From Akkermansia muciniphila (GTDB lineage: Bacteria > Verrucomicrobiota > Verrucomicrobiia > Limisphaerales > UBA9464): 35,320 bases of DNA. Position numbers and translations under genes: made by a program. Shown here in pieces: positions 7,290 through 16,265 of this stretch. The stretch's first letter is position 1. Each line of letters starts with the position of its first letter. The DNA is taken from positions 1-35,320 of the forward strand of contig CAMCYJ010000028.1 in the NCBI GenBank assembly GCA_945883815.1, written 5' to 3'. The notes under the pieces are model-generated. The model was not told the DNA's origin, searched no databases, and was given only the letters and a program-made list of their open reading frames with translations.

Positions 7290-8756
7290 ATGACTGCTTC
7301 TCCCCAATCGCTGCTCTATGCCAAACGCATTGGCCCCACGCTGTTGCCCGACCGAAACCGGGTGCTGATGCGCCCCTTCCGCCCGTCCACCGACGACATT
7401 TCCCGGCGGATCGTTGCGCGGGTCATGGCCCTTTCCGAAGAGACTGTGGTGGAATCGTTGAACCGCGTGCTCGGCGGTTTCGCCGACCGCCATCTGGATG
7501 TGGAGGTGAACTTTCGCCACCGCTTTGACCAGGTGAAGATTTACCTCGAACCGGAGGCAAAACCTTCGGTGGCAAGGCAGCTCCTGATCGGCGCCTACTT
7601 CACCAACGAGTACGCCATCGAGTCCGCTGCCTTGTTCAATCCGTCGATCGTGCCGCACCCCGACCAAACCGGCCTGCCGGACGGCTCGTCGCGGTTCATC
7701 CTCAGCCTGCGGGCCACCGGCGAGGGACACATATCATCCATTACATTCCGCACCGGGATCATCAACCGCGACCACCGCATCACGCTGTCGTCGACCGTGC
7801 CGTTTGTGCTGGAGCCGGAGCGGGTGAGCAATATTGCCTTCACCAAGGAATTGTTTACCCACCGACTGGAGCAGGCGGGCGTTCAGAATGAGTTCTGCCG
7901 CCGGGTGCTGGACAAGTTGCATGAGGATTTCACGCTCAAGGAGTTGCACCAGGTCCTGATCGCGTCGGGCCTGACCGAGACTTCCGACGCCGCGGCGATC
8001 TGGGCTGCTCGCGGACTGCTGCTGCTCGCTGAGTCCAACTTCGAGGTCAGCTTTCCGGCTTCCAGCCAGTTGTCGCAGCGGGTCCTTTTCCCGTCCGCGC
8101 CGAGTCAGAGCAACGGCATCGAGGATGCCCGCTTCGTCCGGTTCCGGCAGGACGACGGCAGCCTGACCTACTACGCCACCTACACGGCCTACGACGGGAA
8201 GATCATCCTTCCGCAGTTGCTGGAGACGCCCGACTTCCTGCGCTTCAAGTTCAGCACACTCAACGGACCGGGCGTTCAGAACAAGGGGATGGCCCTTTTC
8301 CCGCGCAAGATTGGCGGCCGCTATGCGATGGTCTCGCGGCAGGACGACGAAAACATCCTCCTGATGTTCTCAGAGAACCTTCATTACTGGCAGGCACCGA
8401 AAGTCTTGATGGTGCCTGACCAACCTTGGGAATTCATTAAGCTGGGCAACTGCGGTTCGCCCATCGAAACCGCTGCCGGCTGGCTCGTGCTCAGCCACGG
8501 CGTGGGCGCGATGCGGAAGTATTGCCTCGGGGCCTTCCTGCTCGATCTGAACGATCCCAGCCGTGTCATCGGCCGGCTGCGCGAGCCGCTGCTGTGTCCC
8601 AACGAATCCGAGCGAGAAGGCTATGTGCCCAACGTCGTCTACACCTGCGGCGCGCTCGTGCATGGCGAGCAGTTGATCATCCCCTACGCCATGAGCGATT
8701 CCGCTACCAGCTTTGCCGCCGTGTCGCTGGCCGACCTGCTGGCGGCGATGGCCTGA
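7290..8756 (+). CDS. Glycoside hydrolase family 130 (beta-mannoside phosphorylase-like)
   Basis: A 488-residue enzyme of the GH130 five-bladed beta-propeller family. Members cleave beta-mannosidic bonds by phosphorolysis or hydrolysis. Visible features are NGIEDARFVRF with the conserved catalytic acid (Asp about 279), TYYATYTAYDG, the KGMALFPRKIGGRYAM blade, and GNCGSPIETAAGWLVLSHGVG in the sugar/phosphate site. An N-terminal extension of about 200 residues precedes the propeller, so it belongs to the longer GH130 subgroup. No signal peptide, hence cytoplasmic. It begins 34 bp after the glycosyltransferase gene on the same strand, a likely operon. Whether it acts as a phosphorylase, and on beta-1,2 or beta-1,4 mannosides, cannot be decided by eye. 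Confidence 0.85.
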   Translation: MTASPQSLLYAKRIGPTLLPDRNRVLMRPFRPSTDDISRRIVARVMALSEETVVESLNRVLGGFADRHLDVEVNFRHRFDQVKIYLEPEAKPSVARQLLIGAYFTNEYAIESAALFNPSIVPHPDQTGLPDGSSRFILSLRATGEGHISSITFRTGIINRDHRITLSSTVPFVLEPERVSNIAFTKELFTHRLEQAGVQNEFCRRVLDKLHEDFTLKELHQVLIASGLTETSDAAAIWAARGLLLLAESNFEVSFPASSQLSQRVLFPSAPSQSNGIEDARFVRFRQDDGSLTYYATYTAYDGKIILPQLLETPDFLRFKFSTLNGPGVQNKGMALFPRKIGGRYAMVSRQDDENILLMFSENLHYWQAPKVLMVPDQPWEFIKLGNCGSPIETAAGWLVLSHGVGAMRKYCLGAFLLDLNDPSRVIGRLREPLLCPNESEREGYVPNVVYTCGALVHGEQLIIPYAMSDSATSFAAVSLADLLAAMA

Positions 8757-8773
8757 GCTGGGGAACCGGCGTG

Positions 8774-9073
8774 TCACTTCGCCAGTTCTGCCCGGAACTT
8801 CTTGAGCTCCTTGATCTCCGTGATGGAACGAGATCGGTCCCGCCAGAGCCCTGCTCCCGCAGCGAGACCCATCGACAGCCGCGGCCGGGCGAGGAGCTTC
8901 CGATGAACCCGGGCGATCAGGACCTTCTCGTAGTAGGAACGGTTGAAGATGCCGAAGCGCCCTAGCTCCGCCGGCTGGCAGTGCGTGCGCCAGAGAAAGT
9001 CGTGGTCGGAACAGGGAACCGGATCGGCGTGGGCACAGCCGTGTCCGAGGACACAAGCCAGCCGACGCAGACG
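8774..9073 (-). pseudogene. Remnant of polyphosphate kinase 2 (ppk2), both ends lost
   Basis: A 99-codon minus-strand frame, bounded upstream by a TGA and with no credible start codon, reads SDHDFLWRTHCQPAELGRFG then IFNRSYYEKVLIARVH, followed by LWRDRSRSITEIKELKKF and a stop. This matches the central part of PPK2 enzymes, which transfer phosphate between polyphosphate and nucleotides, including their Walker-B-like FNRSYYE segment. The N-terminal Walker A region and the whole C-terminal third (which normally continues with ILKFFLHVS-type sequence) are missing, so it cannot be active. It lies just downstream of the P-type ATPase on the same strand, suggesting that an intact ppk2 once closed that operon. 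The first 12-15 codons of the frame are not PPK2-like. Confidence 0.72.
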
Positions 9074-9096
9074 TCAAGATGGCGCCGATTCCAATT

Positions 9097-11841
9097 TCAG
9101 GGGGAAGCGACGAGCCCGTGAGGCGGTCTGGTCTGATTCCGCAGCACCTTCATCGCTTCGATTCCGAGCATCGGGATTAAGCCCGCGGCGATCAGCCACA
9201 AACCCTCGGTCAGCGGGATCGCCGGTATTCGCAGGAATTGCCCGAGCAGAGTGTTGTGCTGGCTCAGAAGCTGGAGTCCGAAGGTCAGCGCCACCACCAG
9301 CACGAGTTTTCGGTTGCCGAAGGGCGGGATGCGCCAGACGGGTTTGGTTTTGCTGCGGGCTCCAAATGCGCGAAGCAATTCGGCGAAGACGAGCGTGGCG
9401 AAGGCATACGAACGGGCCAACTCGTGCGTCTGCGTGCGCAGGGCGTAGAAGTAAACGCCGAAGGTGACGGTCGCTGTGAGGCTGCCGGTGAAGAACATCG
9501 TGCGGAGGAACTTCGGGTCGGCAATGTCGGCCAGGTGGGAGCGCGGCGCTCGCTTCATCACGTCTGGATCAATGGGATCGGTCGCCAGGCACAGCGCAGG
9601 GAGACCGTCGGTGACGAGGTTGATCCAGAGCAGGTGGATCGGCAGCAATGGCGTCGGCAGGCCGATGATGACGCAAATAGCCATGAGGAGCAGCTCGGCA
9701 GTGCTACCCGCGAGCAGGTATTGGAGCGTCTTCTGGATGTTGTCGTAGATTCTGCGCCCTTCCTCCACGGCGGCGATGATGGTCGCGAAATTGTCGTCGG
9801 TGATGATCATGTCGGCAGCCTGGCGCGTCACTTCGGTGCCGGACTTGCCCATGGCGATGCCTATGTCGGCCCCCTTGAGGGCCGGGGCGTCGTTCACCCC
9901 GTCGCCGGTCATTGCGACGACGGCATTACCGGCTTTCCAGGCGCGGATGATGCGGAGCTTGTGCTCCGGGCTGACGCGCGCGTAGACGGCGATATCCGTA
10001 ACACGTCGGCGCAGGGCAGCCTCATCCAGTTTGTCCAGTTCCCGGCCGGTGACGGCCTTGCCCGCGGCGGAAATGATGCCGAGCTCGCGCGCGATCGCGG
10101 TGGCCGTCTGGGGATGGTCCCCGGTGATCATCACCACACGGATACCGGCGGCCTGGCACTGGGCGACCGCTGCCTTGGCTTCCGGCCGTGGTGGATCTTG
10201 CATGCCGGCCAGGCCGACGAACACCAGGTCGTGCTCCACCCCTTCGACCGTCAGTTCGGCGGGTGGTAGGTCCGGTACGTCGCGATAGGCGGAGGCCAGC
10301 ACGCGCAGGGCCCGCTCTGCCAGCACCGCCGTCTGGGCGAGGATGTGCTGGCGATCTGTGTCGGTCAGCGGGCGAACTCCGTTCCGAGTGTAGATCCGCG
10401 TGCAACGATCCAGCAGGCTATCCGGTGCTCCGTTTACGAAAGCGCGGAGCTGGCCGTCGGACCGGCGGCGGATGACTGCGCTGCGTTTTCGGCCGGAGTC
10501 GAAGGGTAGCTCGTGATGGCGCGGGAAAGCCTGTTCCAAGTCCGCGCGCTGGACCCCGACCTTGAGCCCGGCTGCGAGCAGCGCGCCTTCCGTGGGATCA
10601 CCGACGGTCTTCCAAAGGCCGGCTTCCAGGGTGAGCTGCGCGTTGTTGCAACCGACGAGGATGTTCGCCAATTCCCGCAATCCTTCCCCGGATTCAGCAG
10701 CGACCTTGCGGCCATCTTGCCGAACCTCGCCGGCCGGGCCATAGCCTTCACCGGTGACCTCGAAGGATTCGGCCGCCACGTAGAGCGTCTGCACGGTCAT
10801 CTCACCCACCGTCAACGTGCCGGTTTTGTCGGTGCAGATGACATTGGTGGAACCGAGCGTCTCGACGGCAGACAGCTTCCGCACCAACGCACGGCGTCGG
10901 GACATGTGCGAAACACCCAGTGCGAGCGAGACCGTGGCAATCGCCGGCAAACCTTCCGGAACGGCGGCGACGGCCAGGCTCACGGACGTCATGAGGAGTT
11001 CCAGCGGTTTCGTCCCGCGCAGGAGTCCGAGCCCGAAAAGCAGGGCTACGATGCCCAGCGCGGTCCAGATGAGCACGCGGCCGAAGGACTCCAGGTTGCG
11101 CTCCAACGGGGTGCGTTCTTCGGCGCCGGCTTCCTCCAGCCAACCGGCAACTCGGCCGATTTCGGTTTTCATGCCGGTCGCCACCACCACGGCTTCGCCG
11201 GTGCCTGCGGCGACGCTGGTGCCCATGAATACCATGTTCTTGCGGTCTCCGATCGGGGGGGCCACTTCTGCCAAGACCTCCGTCCGCTTCGTCACCGCCT
11301 CCGATTCGCCAGTCAGCGCCGATTCGATGCAGGTGAGCGAGGCCAGCTTCAGCAGCCGCGCGTCGGCGGCAACGAGATCGCCGGCTTCCAGGGTCAGCAC
11401 GTCACCAATCACGAGGCCGGTGGCCCGAATCTCTACCCGTGCGCCGTCGCGCAGCACCTTGGCCTTCGGTGCGGTCATCAGCTTGAGCGCGGCAATGGAT
11501 TTCTCGGCTTTGAATTCCTGGTAGAAGCCAATGGCCGCGTTGAGCACCACCACCGCGAGGATAGCGATGGCTTCCAAAACCTCGCCGAGGACACCGGACA
11601 ACACGCCTGCAGCGATCAAGACCCAGACTACCACACTCTTGAACTGACGGGCTAGTATGCGCCAGCCGCTGATGTGCGTGGCTTCCTGGAGCTCGTTTGG
11701 GCCGTCTTGGGCCAATCGCCGGGCCGCTTCGGCCGTCGACAAGCCGGTGGGAGCGGAACCGAGCTGGGTGAGCACCTTTTTCGCCGCGCGGTGATGCCAG
11801 GCTTCGCCCGGCGGGGCAACAGTGGGGGTCGGTGAGTTCAT
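9097..11841 (-). CDS. Cation-translocating P-type ATPase, Ca2+-ATPase (P2) type
   Basis: A 914-residue P-type ATPase predicted to export Ca2+ (possibly Mn2+) across the cytoplasmic membrane. Domains in order: an N-terminal cation-ATPase domain (about 15-85), an actuator with TGES at 177-180, membrane helix 4 with PEGLP at 295-299, the phosphorylated Asp338 in DKTGT, nucleotide-binding RKRSAV (451-456), TGD (573-575), the hinge TGDGVNDAPAL at 645-655, and six C-terminal membrane helices. Glu296, Asn741 and Asp745 (INLVTDGLP) match calcium site II of SERCA-type pumps; the Asn of site I in helix 5 is Ser713, which suggests one Ca2+ per cycle. The ATG at 11841 is chosen over a longer frame; it overlaps the stop of the small upstream ORF by ATGA. 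Confidence 0.9.
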   Translation of the reverse strand: MNSPTPTVAPPGEAWHHRAAKKVLTQLGSAPTGLSTAEAARRLAQDGPNELQEATHISGWRILARQFKSVVVWVLIAAGVLSGVLGEVLEAIAILAVVVLNAAIGFYQEFKAEKSIAALKLMTAPKAKVLRDGARVEIRATGLVIGDVLTLEAGDLVAADARLLKLASLTCIESALTGESEAVTKRTEVLAEVAPPIGDRKNMVFMGTSVAAGTGEAVVVATGMKTEIGRVAGWLEEAGAEERTPLERNLESFGRVLIWTALGIVALLFGLGLLRGTKPLELLMTSVSLAVAAVPEGLPAIATVSLALGVSHMSRRRALVRKLSAVETLGSTNVICTDKTGTLTVGEMTVQTLYVAAESFEVTGEGYGPAGEVRQDGRKVAAESGEGLRELANILVGCNNAQLTLEAGLWKTVGDPTEGALLAAGLKVGVQRADLEQAFPRHHELPFDSGRKRSAVIRRRSDGQLRAFVNGAPDSLLDRCTRIYTRNGVRPLTDTDRQHILAQTAVLAERALRVLASAYRDVPDLPPAELTVEGVEHDLVFVGLAGMQDPPRPEAKAAVAQCQAAGIRVVMITGDHPQTATAIARELGIISAAGKAVTGRELDKLDEAALRRRVTDIAVYARVSPEHKLRIIRAWKAGNAVVAMTGDGVNDAPALKGADIGIAMGKSGTEVTRQAADMIITDDNFATIIAAVEEGRRIYDNIQKTLQYLLAGSTAELLLMAICVIIGLPTPLLPIHLLWINLVTDGLPALCLATDPIDPDVMKRAPRSHLADIADPKFLRTMFFTGSLTATVTFGVYFYALRTQTHELARSYAFATLVFAELLRAFGARSKTKPVWRIPPFGNRKLVLVVALTFGLQLLSQHNTLLGQFLRIPAIPLTEGLWLIAAGLIPMLGIEAMKVLRNQTRPPHGLVASP

Positions 11842-12086
11842 GGCTGGGCTGTTGTCAGGTGAGCAAGGGCGCTTCCCTCGTTGTCGAGCCGGGCCACCGC
11901 GTTGGTATCGCCCACGGGTTGCGCGGCGGGTTTCATATGCTGTCGTCCCTCCTTCATCAGTCTTGCGGTGATCGCGAGCGTGACTGACTCGAGGGTGAGT
12001 CCGGCCACGCCGAACAGCAGGAGACCTTTTACTATGGCGATGGAGATGAGCAGAAAGTCTACCTCCGACTTGAGGCAATTGCGCAA
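11838..12086 (-). CDS. Small single-pass membrane protein coupled to the ATPase gene
   Basis: An 82-codon frame ending in the ATGA overlap with the ATPase start, so the two would be translationally coupled. A hydrophobic segment (FLLISIAIVKGLLLFGVAGL) near residues 11-30 predicts one membrane span, followed by a polar tail. The start is uncertain: the furthest candidate is a TTG at 12086, embedded in a 12-bp palindrome (AATTGCGCAATT), and no ATG lies upstream in frame. No domain is recognised. It could be a small accessory subunit of the pump or merely a coupled leader. The exact overlap and membrane character argue that it is real. Confidence 0.45.
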   Translation of the reverse strand: MRNCLKSEVDFLLISIAIVKGLLLFGVAGLTLESVTLAITARLMKEGRQHMKPAAQPVGDTNAVARLDNEGSALAHLTTAQP

Positions 12087-12235
12087 TTCACGGAAGCCCC
12101 GGACAGGTGATGCCGGTGGGATAGCGCTGGGCGCCGGCTTGCCAAGCGTTTGGAGCAGGGCAAGAAAAGACGCAGCTTGAGCAAGCGGACATCTGGCCCC
12201 TTCACGAGCGGAGCAGACAGTGGGGTTGGCAACCT

Positions 12236-15200
12236 ATGAACTACCTTTTCCGCACCGAAGGAGCCATGGCCGCGAGGGCCTTCCAGTTGGCCATGATCGT
12301 TTTCCTCGCATGGGGAGGTCTCGTTCAAGCGAGGCCATCCCTCGTGCAGGTCATTCCGGAAAACCTCGCCCTCGGCGTACCGCCGGCCAGTCCCGTTGTC
12401 TTCAATTTCAGTGTGGCGATGGACCCGGTCCACACCGCAGCGGAGTGTTTAGATCCACTCAACCCACTTTCCCCGTTGAGCACTGTGGCTTCCTGGAATA
12501 CCGCGGGCACCCAGCTGACTTGCACGCCGGTTCCGCCATTTCCCTCGAACCATCCCATCGTCTGGAACTTGTCTGGCAGGGATCCAGCAGGTGCCACCCT
12601 TGTCGGGGTTGTCGATGGAGTCTTCACCACCGGCAGCGGCGGCGCCGCGGTCGCCTCGGTGACACCCGCCAACGGGTCGATCGGGGTGGCTTCGTCGACG
12701 TCGGTGAAGTTCCGTTTCAGCACGGCGATGAATCCGGCGGCGATGACGGTACTGTTCTACGACATCGAATCTCCGCAGACCCCGTTGTCGATGGGACTGA
12801 TCTGGGGGGCAGGCAACACCGAACTCAACTGCTCACCGACGACGCTTTGGCTAGACGCTCACACCTACGTCTGGACCGTGAACGGCGTGGCTCTGGATGG
12901 CGGGATCCTCTCGTCGGCCAACGGCGTCTTCACCGTCTCCTCCGCAGCACCGCTCCTATTGTCGGTAAACCCGGCTGACGGAGCCACGGAAGTTCCGACG
13001 GATTCGTCGGTGGTGTTCCGCTTCTCGACGCCCATGAATCCTGCCACGACCTCAGCCAGCTTCCGGGATGCATCGGTGCCCCTCCTTCTGAAGGTGACTC
13101 CATCGTGGAACTCCGATCTCACACGGCTCACCTGCGTCCCGGTATCGTCCTTCCCCGCCGACCGCTCGATCCAATGGAGTCTGGAAGGCTATGACGCCAA
13201 CGGGAAGGCTCTGAGGCTTCAGGAAGGGCGGTTTGGCACCGCAGCGGAAGGCCCAGTGTTCCCCGTTTCGACCGTGCTGATCTCGCGCGGCGAGCGGTGG
13301 GACCAACCCGATGCGGAACAATTCGAACTGGTGGGGCCGGAGTTCTTGGTCCTTGCGAGTGCGGCTCTGGAGCAGGGGGTGCGCGTGGTGGCTCCCGTGT
13401 CGGGTGCCACCCACATTCCTCAAGCTACCGGATGGCCCGAATGGCGCGAGTGGCGCGAGAACTCCGAGTCCTCGGCCCAATCCGACACCAATCATCCGCC
13501 GGGGCCCTACACCGTGACGGCGTTCGCTGTGAGCGGGTCCGCCACGGCTTCCTTGCCACTGACCGATGGAATCCTTCCAGCGCCCGTTCAGGTGAGCGAC
13601 TGGCAGGGTGTGCCGCATGTCGTCCTTGGCGAACCGTGGACGCTTCGATGGACCCGGACTGCAGGCGGATCGGCGGTGGATTACATCCAACTCCAGATCG
13701 GTCAGGACGATGCCGTCATCTTTGCAACACCCTTGCCCGGCCAGCCCGGGGCTCTCTCGGGCTTCTCCAACGTCGTGACCGTTCCCGCGGCGACCTTCCG
13801 CAAGGTGGGCGAGGCAGAGATCCGGATCACGGCCTACACGTTCGCCACAAACGACACCCAATCGATTCCGGGGATCACGCTCCAGGCCGCACGACATCGG
13901 GCGACCTTCTTCTCCTTGCGGATCGTGGATGGCTCCACTCCGCCTCCCACTTTGATCACCACCAACGTGACCGAGGTGGCCGCAGGCGAGCCCTTCCTCA
14001 ACCCGCTCTTTGCCCGAAACGGCGTGCGTCCTCTGCGCTATGAGTTGGTCGGGGGCAGCCTGCCGCCTGGGTTGGAGCTGCGGAGCCGCGGGATGCTCGA
14101 TGGCCTGCCCGGTGCCGTCGGCACCTATGTGGCCCAGGTGCGGATCACCGATCTTTTGGGGCGCTCGGTGACTCAATCTCTCTCGGTCTCCACGGTTCCA
14201 GCGGCCCCGGAAAACCGGCTGACCATCGAGAATCTCAAACTGTTTCCCGGTTCTGGGATCGGGATGGATCTGGTTGCTGCCGTCGGCACCCCCTGCACGG
14301 TGGAGAAGTCCGCGGACCTCAAGAGCTGGACGCGGGTGATGAAGACGAACCTCACGACCGGACGCATCACGCTGCATCTGCCGACGGACGGCGAAGCCGT
14401 CTTCTTCCGGGCGACTGGCGGCATTGCCGGCCTGCCGGAACCGCGTCCGTTCAAGGTCAACCCCATCCTCAACCCGGCCGCGCGAATCTCTGGAGCATTC
14501 GATGAGATGGGCGGGATCCTTCGCCTGACCAACAGTGCCGGTTATCGATTCAATCTGGAGATTCCGCCGGGAGCGCTTTCCGGTCCCGAAACCATCACCA
14601 TGACCGACGTTGCGCAGATCGGCGGGCTGCCGCTCAGCGGTGGATTGCGGGCAGCGGTCCTGCTGGAACCTGAAGGACTGGTCTTCGATCAGCCGGCTCG
14701 GCTGGACCTCACCCTTCCAGCCGGAATCGATGCCAAAAATCTCCTGGCCTTTGGGTCACGACCGGACGGTAGCCAATTCGCCTTGCAGCCGGGTTTCCAG
14801 ACCAACCGGACTCTTTCCTTGCACCTCTGGCATTTCAGCATGGCGGGAGCCGGTCAGGGAACCGCGGCCGACGCCGAGGCCCAGTCGCAGAATGCACCGC
14901 AGGATCCGGAATCGGCGATGGCACAGGAAGTCGCCAAAACGCTCGCCGCCTGCAAGGCGGATCCCGCCTGCAGTGACAAGCCGGTGAGTGAGAATGAGTC
15001 ACTCTATCGGCTCTATGTCCGCATCGCGGACACCGTGATCATCCCCAAACTCCAGAAAGCTGCCTCCGATGATGCCCTGCTCGGTGAAGCCATCAACGCC
15101 TGGCTGCGGTGGCTGAAGGAATTGAGCCTGCTGGGACTTGTAGACGACTTTTCAATCTTCGGAAACGGGGGCATGGGAGACTTGGAGAAGAAGATCCGCA

Positions 15201-16015
15201 AATGTGGCAATCTTGCGGCGAAAGCGATACTCGGTGGAATCAACCGAGCGTGCGACGACTGCATCCGTCACGATATCGTCCGGATCTATCGCATGATGGA
15301 ACTGACGAAATTAGCCGACTTGCTGGGCCTGAACTATGAGGACCAATTCTGGGGTTGCGTGCGCCGATGCATGGTTTTTGAGGTGGAGATCGAATCCGAA
15401 ATCATCGTGACCCGCGGTGGCACCACTTACACAACGCACACCAAGGCCAAGGCCAAGCTCCATCCCCTCAGCCTGGGGGAATCGGATCCCGGAATGAACG
15501 ATATCCTGCGCCTCCTGCGAGTCTTCCAAGGCTCCGGCCAATGGAAGATCACCAACGTGGAAAGCATCGATTCATCGGACTGTTCGATCCTCTCGACCCC
15601 GGCCTCTGGACAGTTCCACATCCCCTTCGCCCGGATCAGGCTCTACAAGCAGCGTCAGGTGTGGATCCCGGGGGAGTCCCAACCCCGAACTGTGGGTGTC
15701 TACGATCCCGATCTGGAACTGAATGTCCGTTCCGATCGGGTGAAGCTGCCCGCGGAAGGTCGCAGGATCTTTTGTCCAAAGGCCCCTGTCCAACCCGTGG
15801 AGAACCTCTTCGGGCCGGTCTTCCTCACGCTCCACAACGATGAGGTTGTCTTGCCCGAGGGAATCGATGCAGAAATTCTGGTCGGCCCGGTGTTCCGCAT
15901 GACTGGCTTCGCCACGGGCGGCCCGGAAGGCGTGATCTTCTCCAAGCCCTACGTGCGCTCCATCAACACTACCGTCGAGAACACCCTCATCGAATTGCGT
16001 CACAAACCGCAATAG
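12236..16015 (+). CDS. Giant exported protein with Ig-like repeats, putative-Ig and ZU5-like modules
   Basis: Secreted or surface protein of 1259 residues. A signal peptide (core FQLAMIVFLAWGGLVQA) ends near residue 32. An alternative ATG at 12266 has AAGGAG immediately upstream and gives a shorter, cleaner signal peptide. Three bacterial Ig-like (SbsA/Big_5) repeats follow at about 36-125, 131-230 and 236-333, with recurring P.G...V......VVF.FS..MNP motifs. Further on are a putative-Ig (He_PIG) module around GSLPPGLELRSRGMLDGLPG, a CTVEKSADLKSWTRV...VFFRATGG module typical of Verrucomicrobiota surface proteins, and a ZU5-like stretch (LEIPPGALSGPETITM). The last 400 residues are helical and Cys-rich (CKADPACSD, CDDCIRH, CVRRCMVF) and unrecognised. 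Its role is probably adhesion or surface structure (inference). Confidence 0.8.
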   Translation: MNYLFRTEGAMAARAFQLAMIVFLAWGGLVQARPSLVQVIPENLALGVPPASPVVFNFSVAMDPVHTAAECLDPLNPLSPLSTVASWNTAGTQLTCTPVPPFPSNHPIVWNLSGRDPAGATLVGVVDGVFTTGSGGAAVASVTPANGSIGVASSTSVKFRFSTAMNPAAMTVLFYDIESPQTPLSMGLIWGAGNTELNCSPTTLWLDAHTYVWTVNGVALDGGILSSANGVFTVSSAAPLLLSVNPADGATEVPTDSSVVFRFSTPMNPATTSASFRDASVPLLLKVTPSWNSDLTRLTCVPVSSFPADRSIQWSLEGYDANGKALRLQEGRFGTAAEGPVFPVSTVLISRGERWDQPDAEQFELVGPEFLVLASAALEQGVRVVAPVSGATHIPQATGWPEWREWRENSESSAQSDTNHPPGPYTVTAFAVSGSATASLPLTDGILPAPVQVSDWQGVPHVVLGEPWTLRWTRTAGGSAVDYIQLQIGQDDAVIFATPLPGQPGALSGFSNVVTVPAATFRKVGEAEIRITAYTFATNDTQSIPGITLQAARHRATFFSLRIVDGSTPPPTLITTNVTEVAAGEPFLNPLFARNGVRPLRYELVGGSLPPGLELRSRGMLDGLPGAVGTYVAQVRITDLLGRSVTQSLSVSTVPAAPENRLTIENLKLFPGSGIGMDLVAAVGTPCTVEKSADLKSWTRVMKTNLTTGRITLHLPTDGEAVFFRATGGIAGLPEPRPFKVNPILNPAARISGAFDEMGGILRLTNSAGYRFNLEIPPGALSGPETITMTDVAQIGGLPLSGGLRAAVLLEPEGLVFDQPARLDLTLPAGIDAKNLLAFGSRPDGSQFALQPGFQTNRTLSLHLWHFSMAGAGQGTAADAEAQSQNAPQDPESAMAQEVAKTLAACKADPACSDKPVSENESLYRLYVRIADTVIIPKLQKAASDDALLGEAINAWLRWLKELSLLGLVDDFSIFGNGGMGDLEKKIRKCGNLAAKAILGGINRACDDCIRHDIVRIYRMMELTKLADLLGLNYEDQFWGCVRRCMVFEVEIESEIIVTRGGTTYTTHTKAKAKLHPLSLGESDPGMNDILRLLRVFQGSGQWKITNVESIDSSDCSILSTPASGQFHIPFARIRLYKQRQVWIPGESQPRTVGVYDPDLELNVRSDRVKLPAEGRRIFCPKAPVQPVENLFGPVFLTLHNDEVVLPEGIDAEILVGPVFRMTGFATGGPEGVIFSKPYVRSINTTVENTLIELRHKPQ

Positions 16016-16265
16016 CCGCGCCATTCTCGACTCGTCTTGCTTGTCCGGGAGATGCCTAGGGAAGACTCCGGCATGGGATCCACGCCGTTGAGATGGAAGT
16101 TGAAACAACCCGAATACAGGTCGGTTTTCGCCAAAGAACCCCGGGGGTATGGGGCTTCGTTTCCTGCGCAGCCGAGCATGTCCTGAATTCGGCTCTGAAT
16201 CCCGTTGCCCGCAACTTCGCGGTGCGGTTGTATCGTCCCTTAGGAAAATCAGGGGAGCCCGGAGC

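Noticed and set aside
9238..11655. Long plus-strand open frames opposite the P-type ATPase
   Set aside because: All ATPase motifs (TGES, DKTGT, GDGVNDAP) are in the minus frame; the plus frames are compositional shadows.
16016..16265. A minus-strand frame (RPVFGLFQLPSQRRGSHAGV) upstream of the cytochrome gene
   Set aside because: It has no start, no recognisable family and overlaps the end of the giant protein gene; it was treated as spacer.
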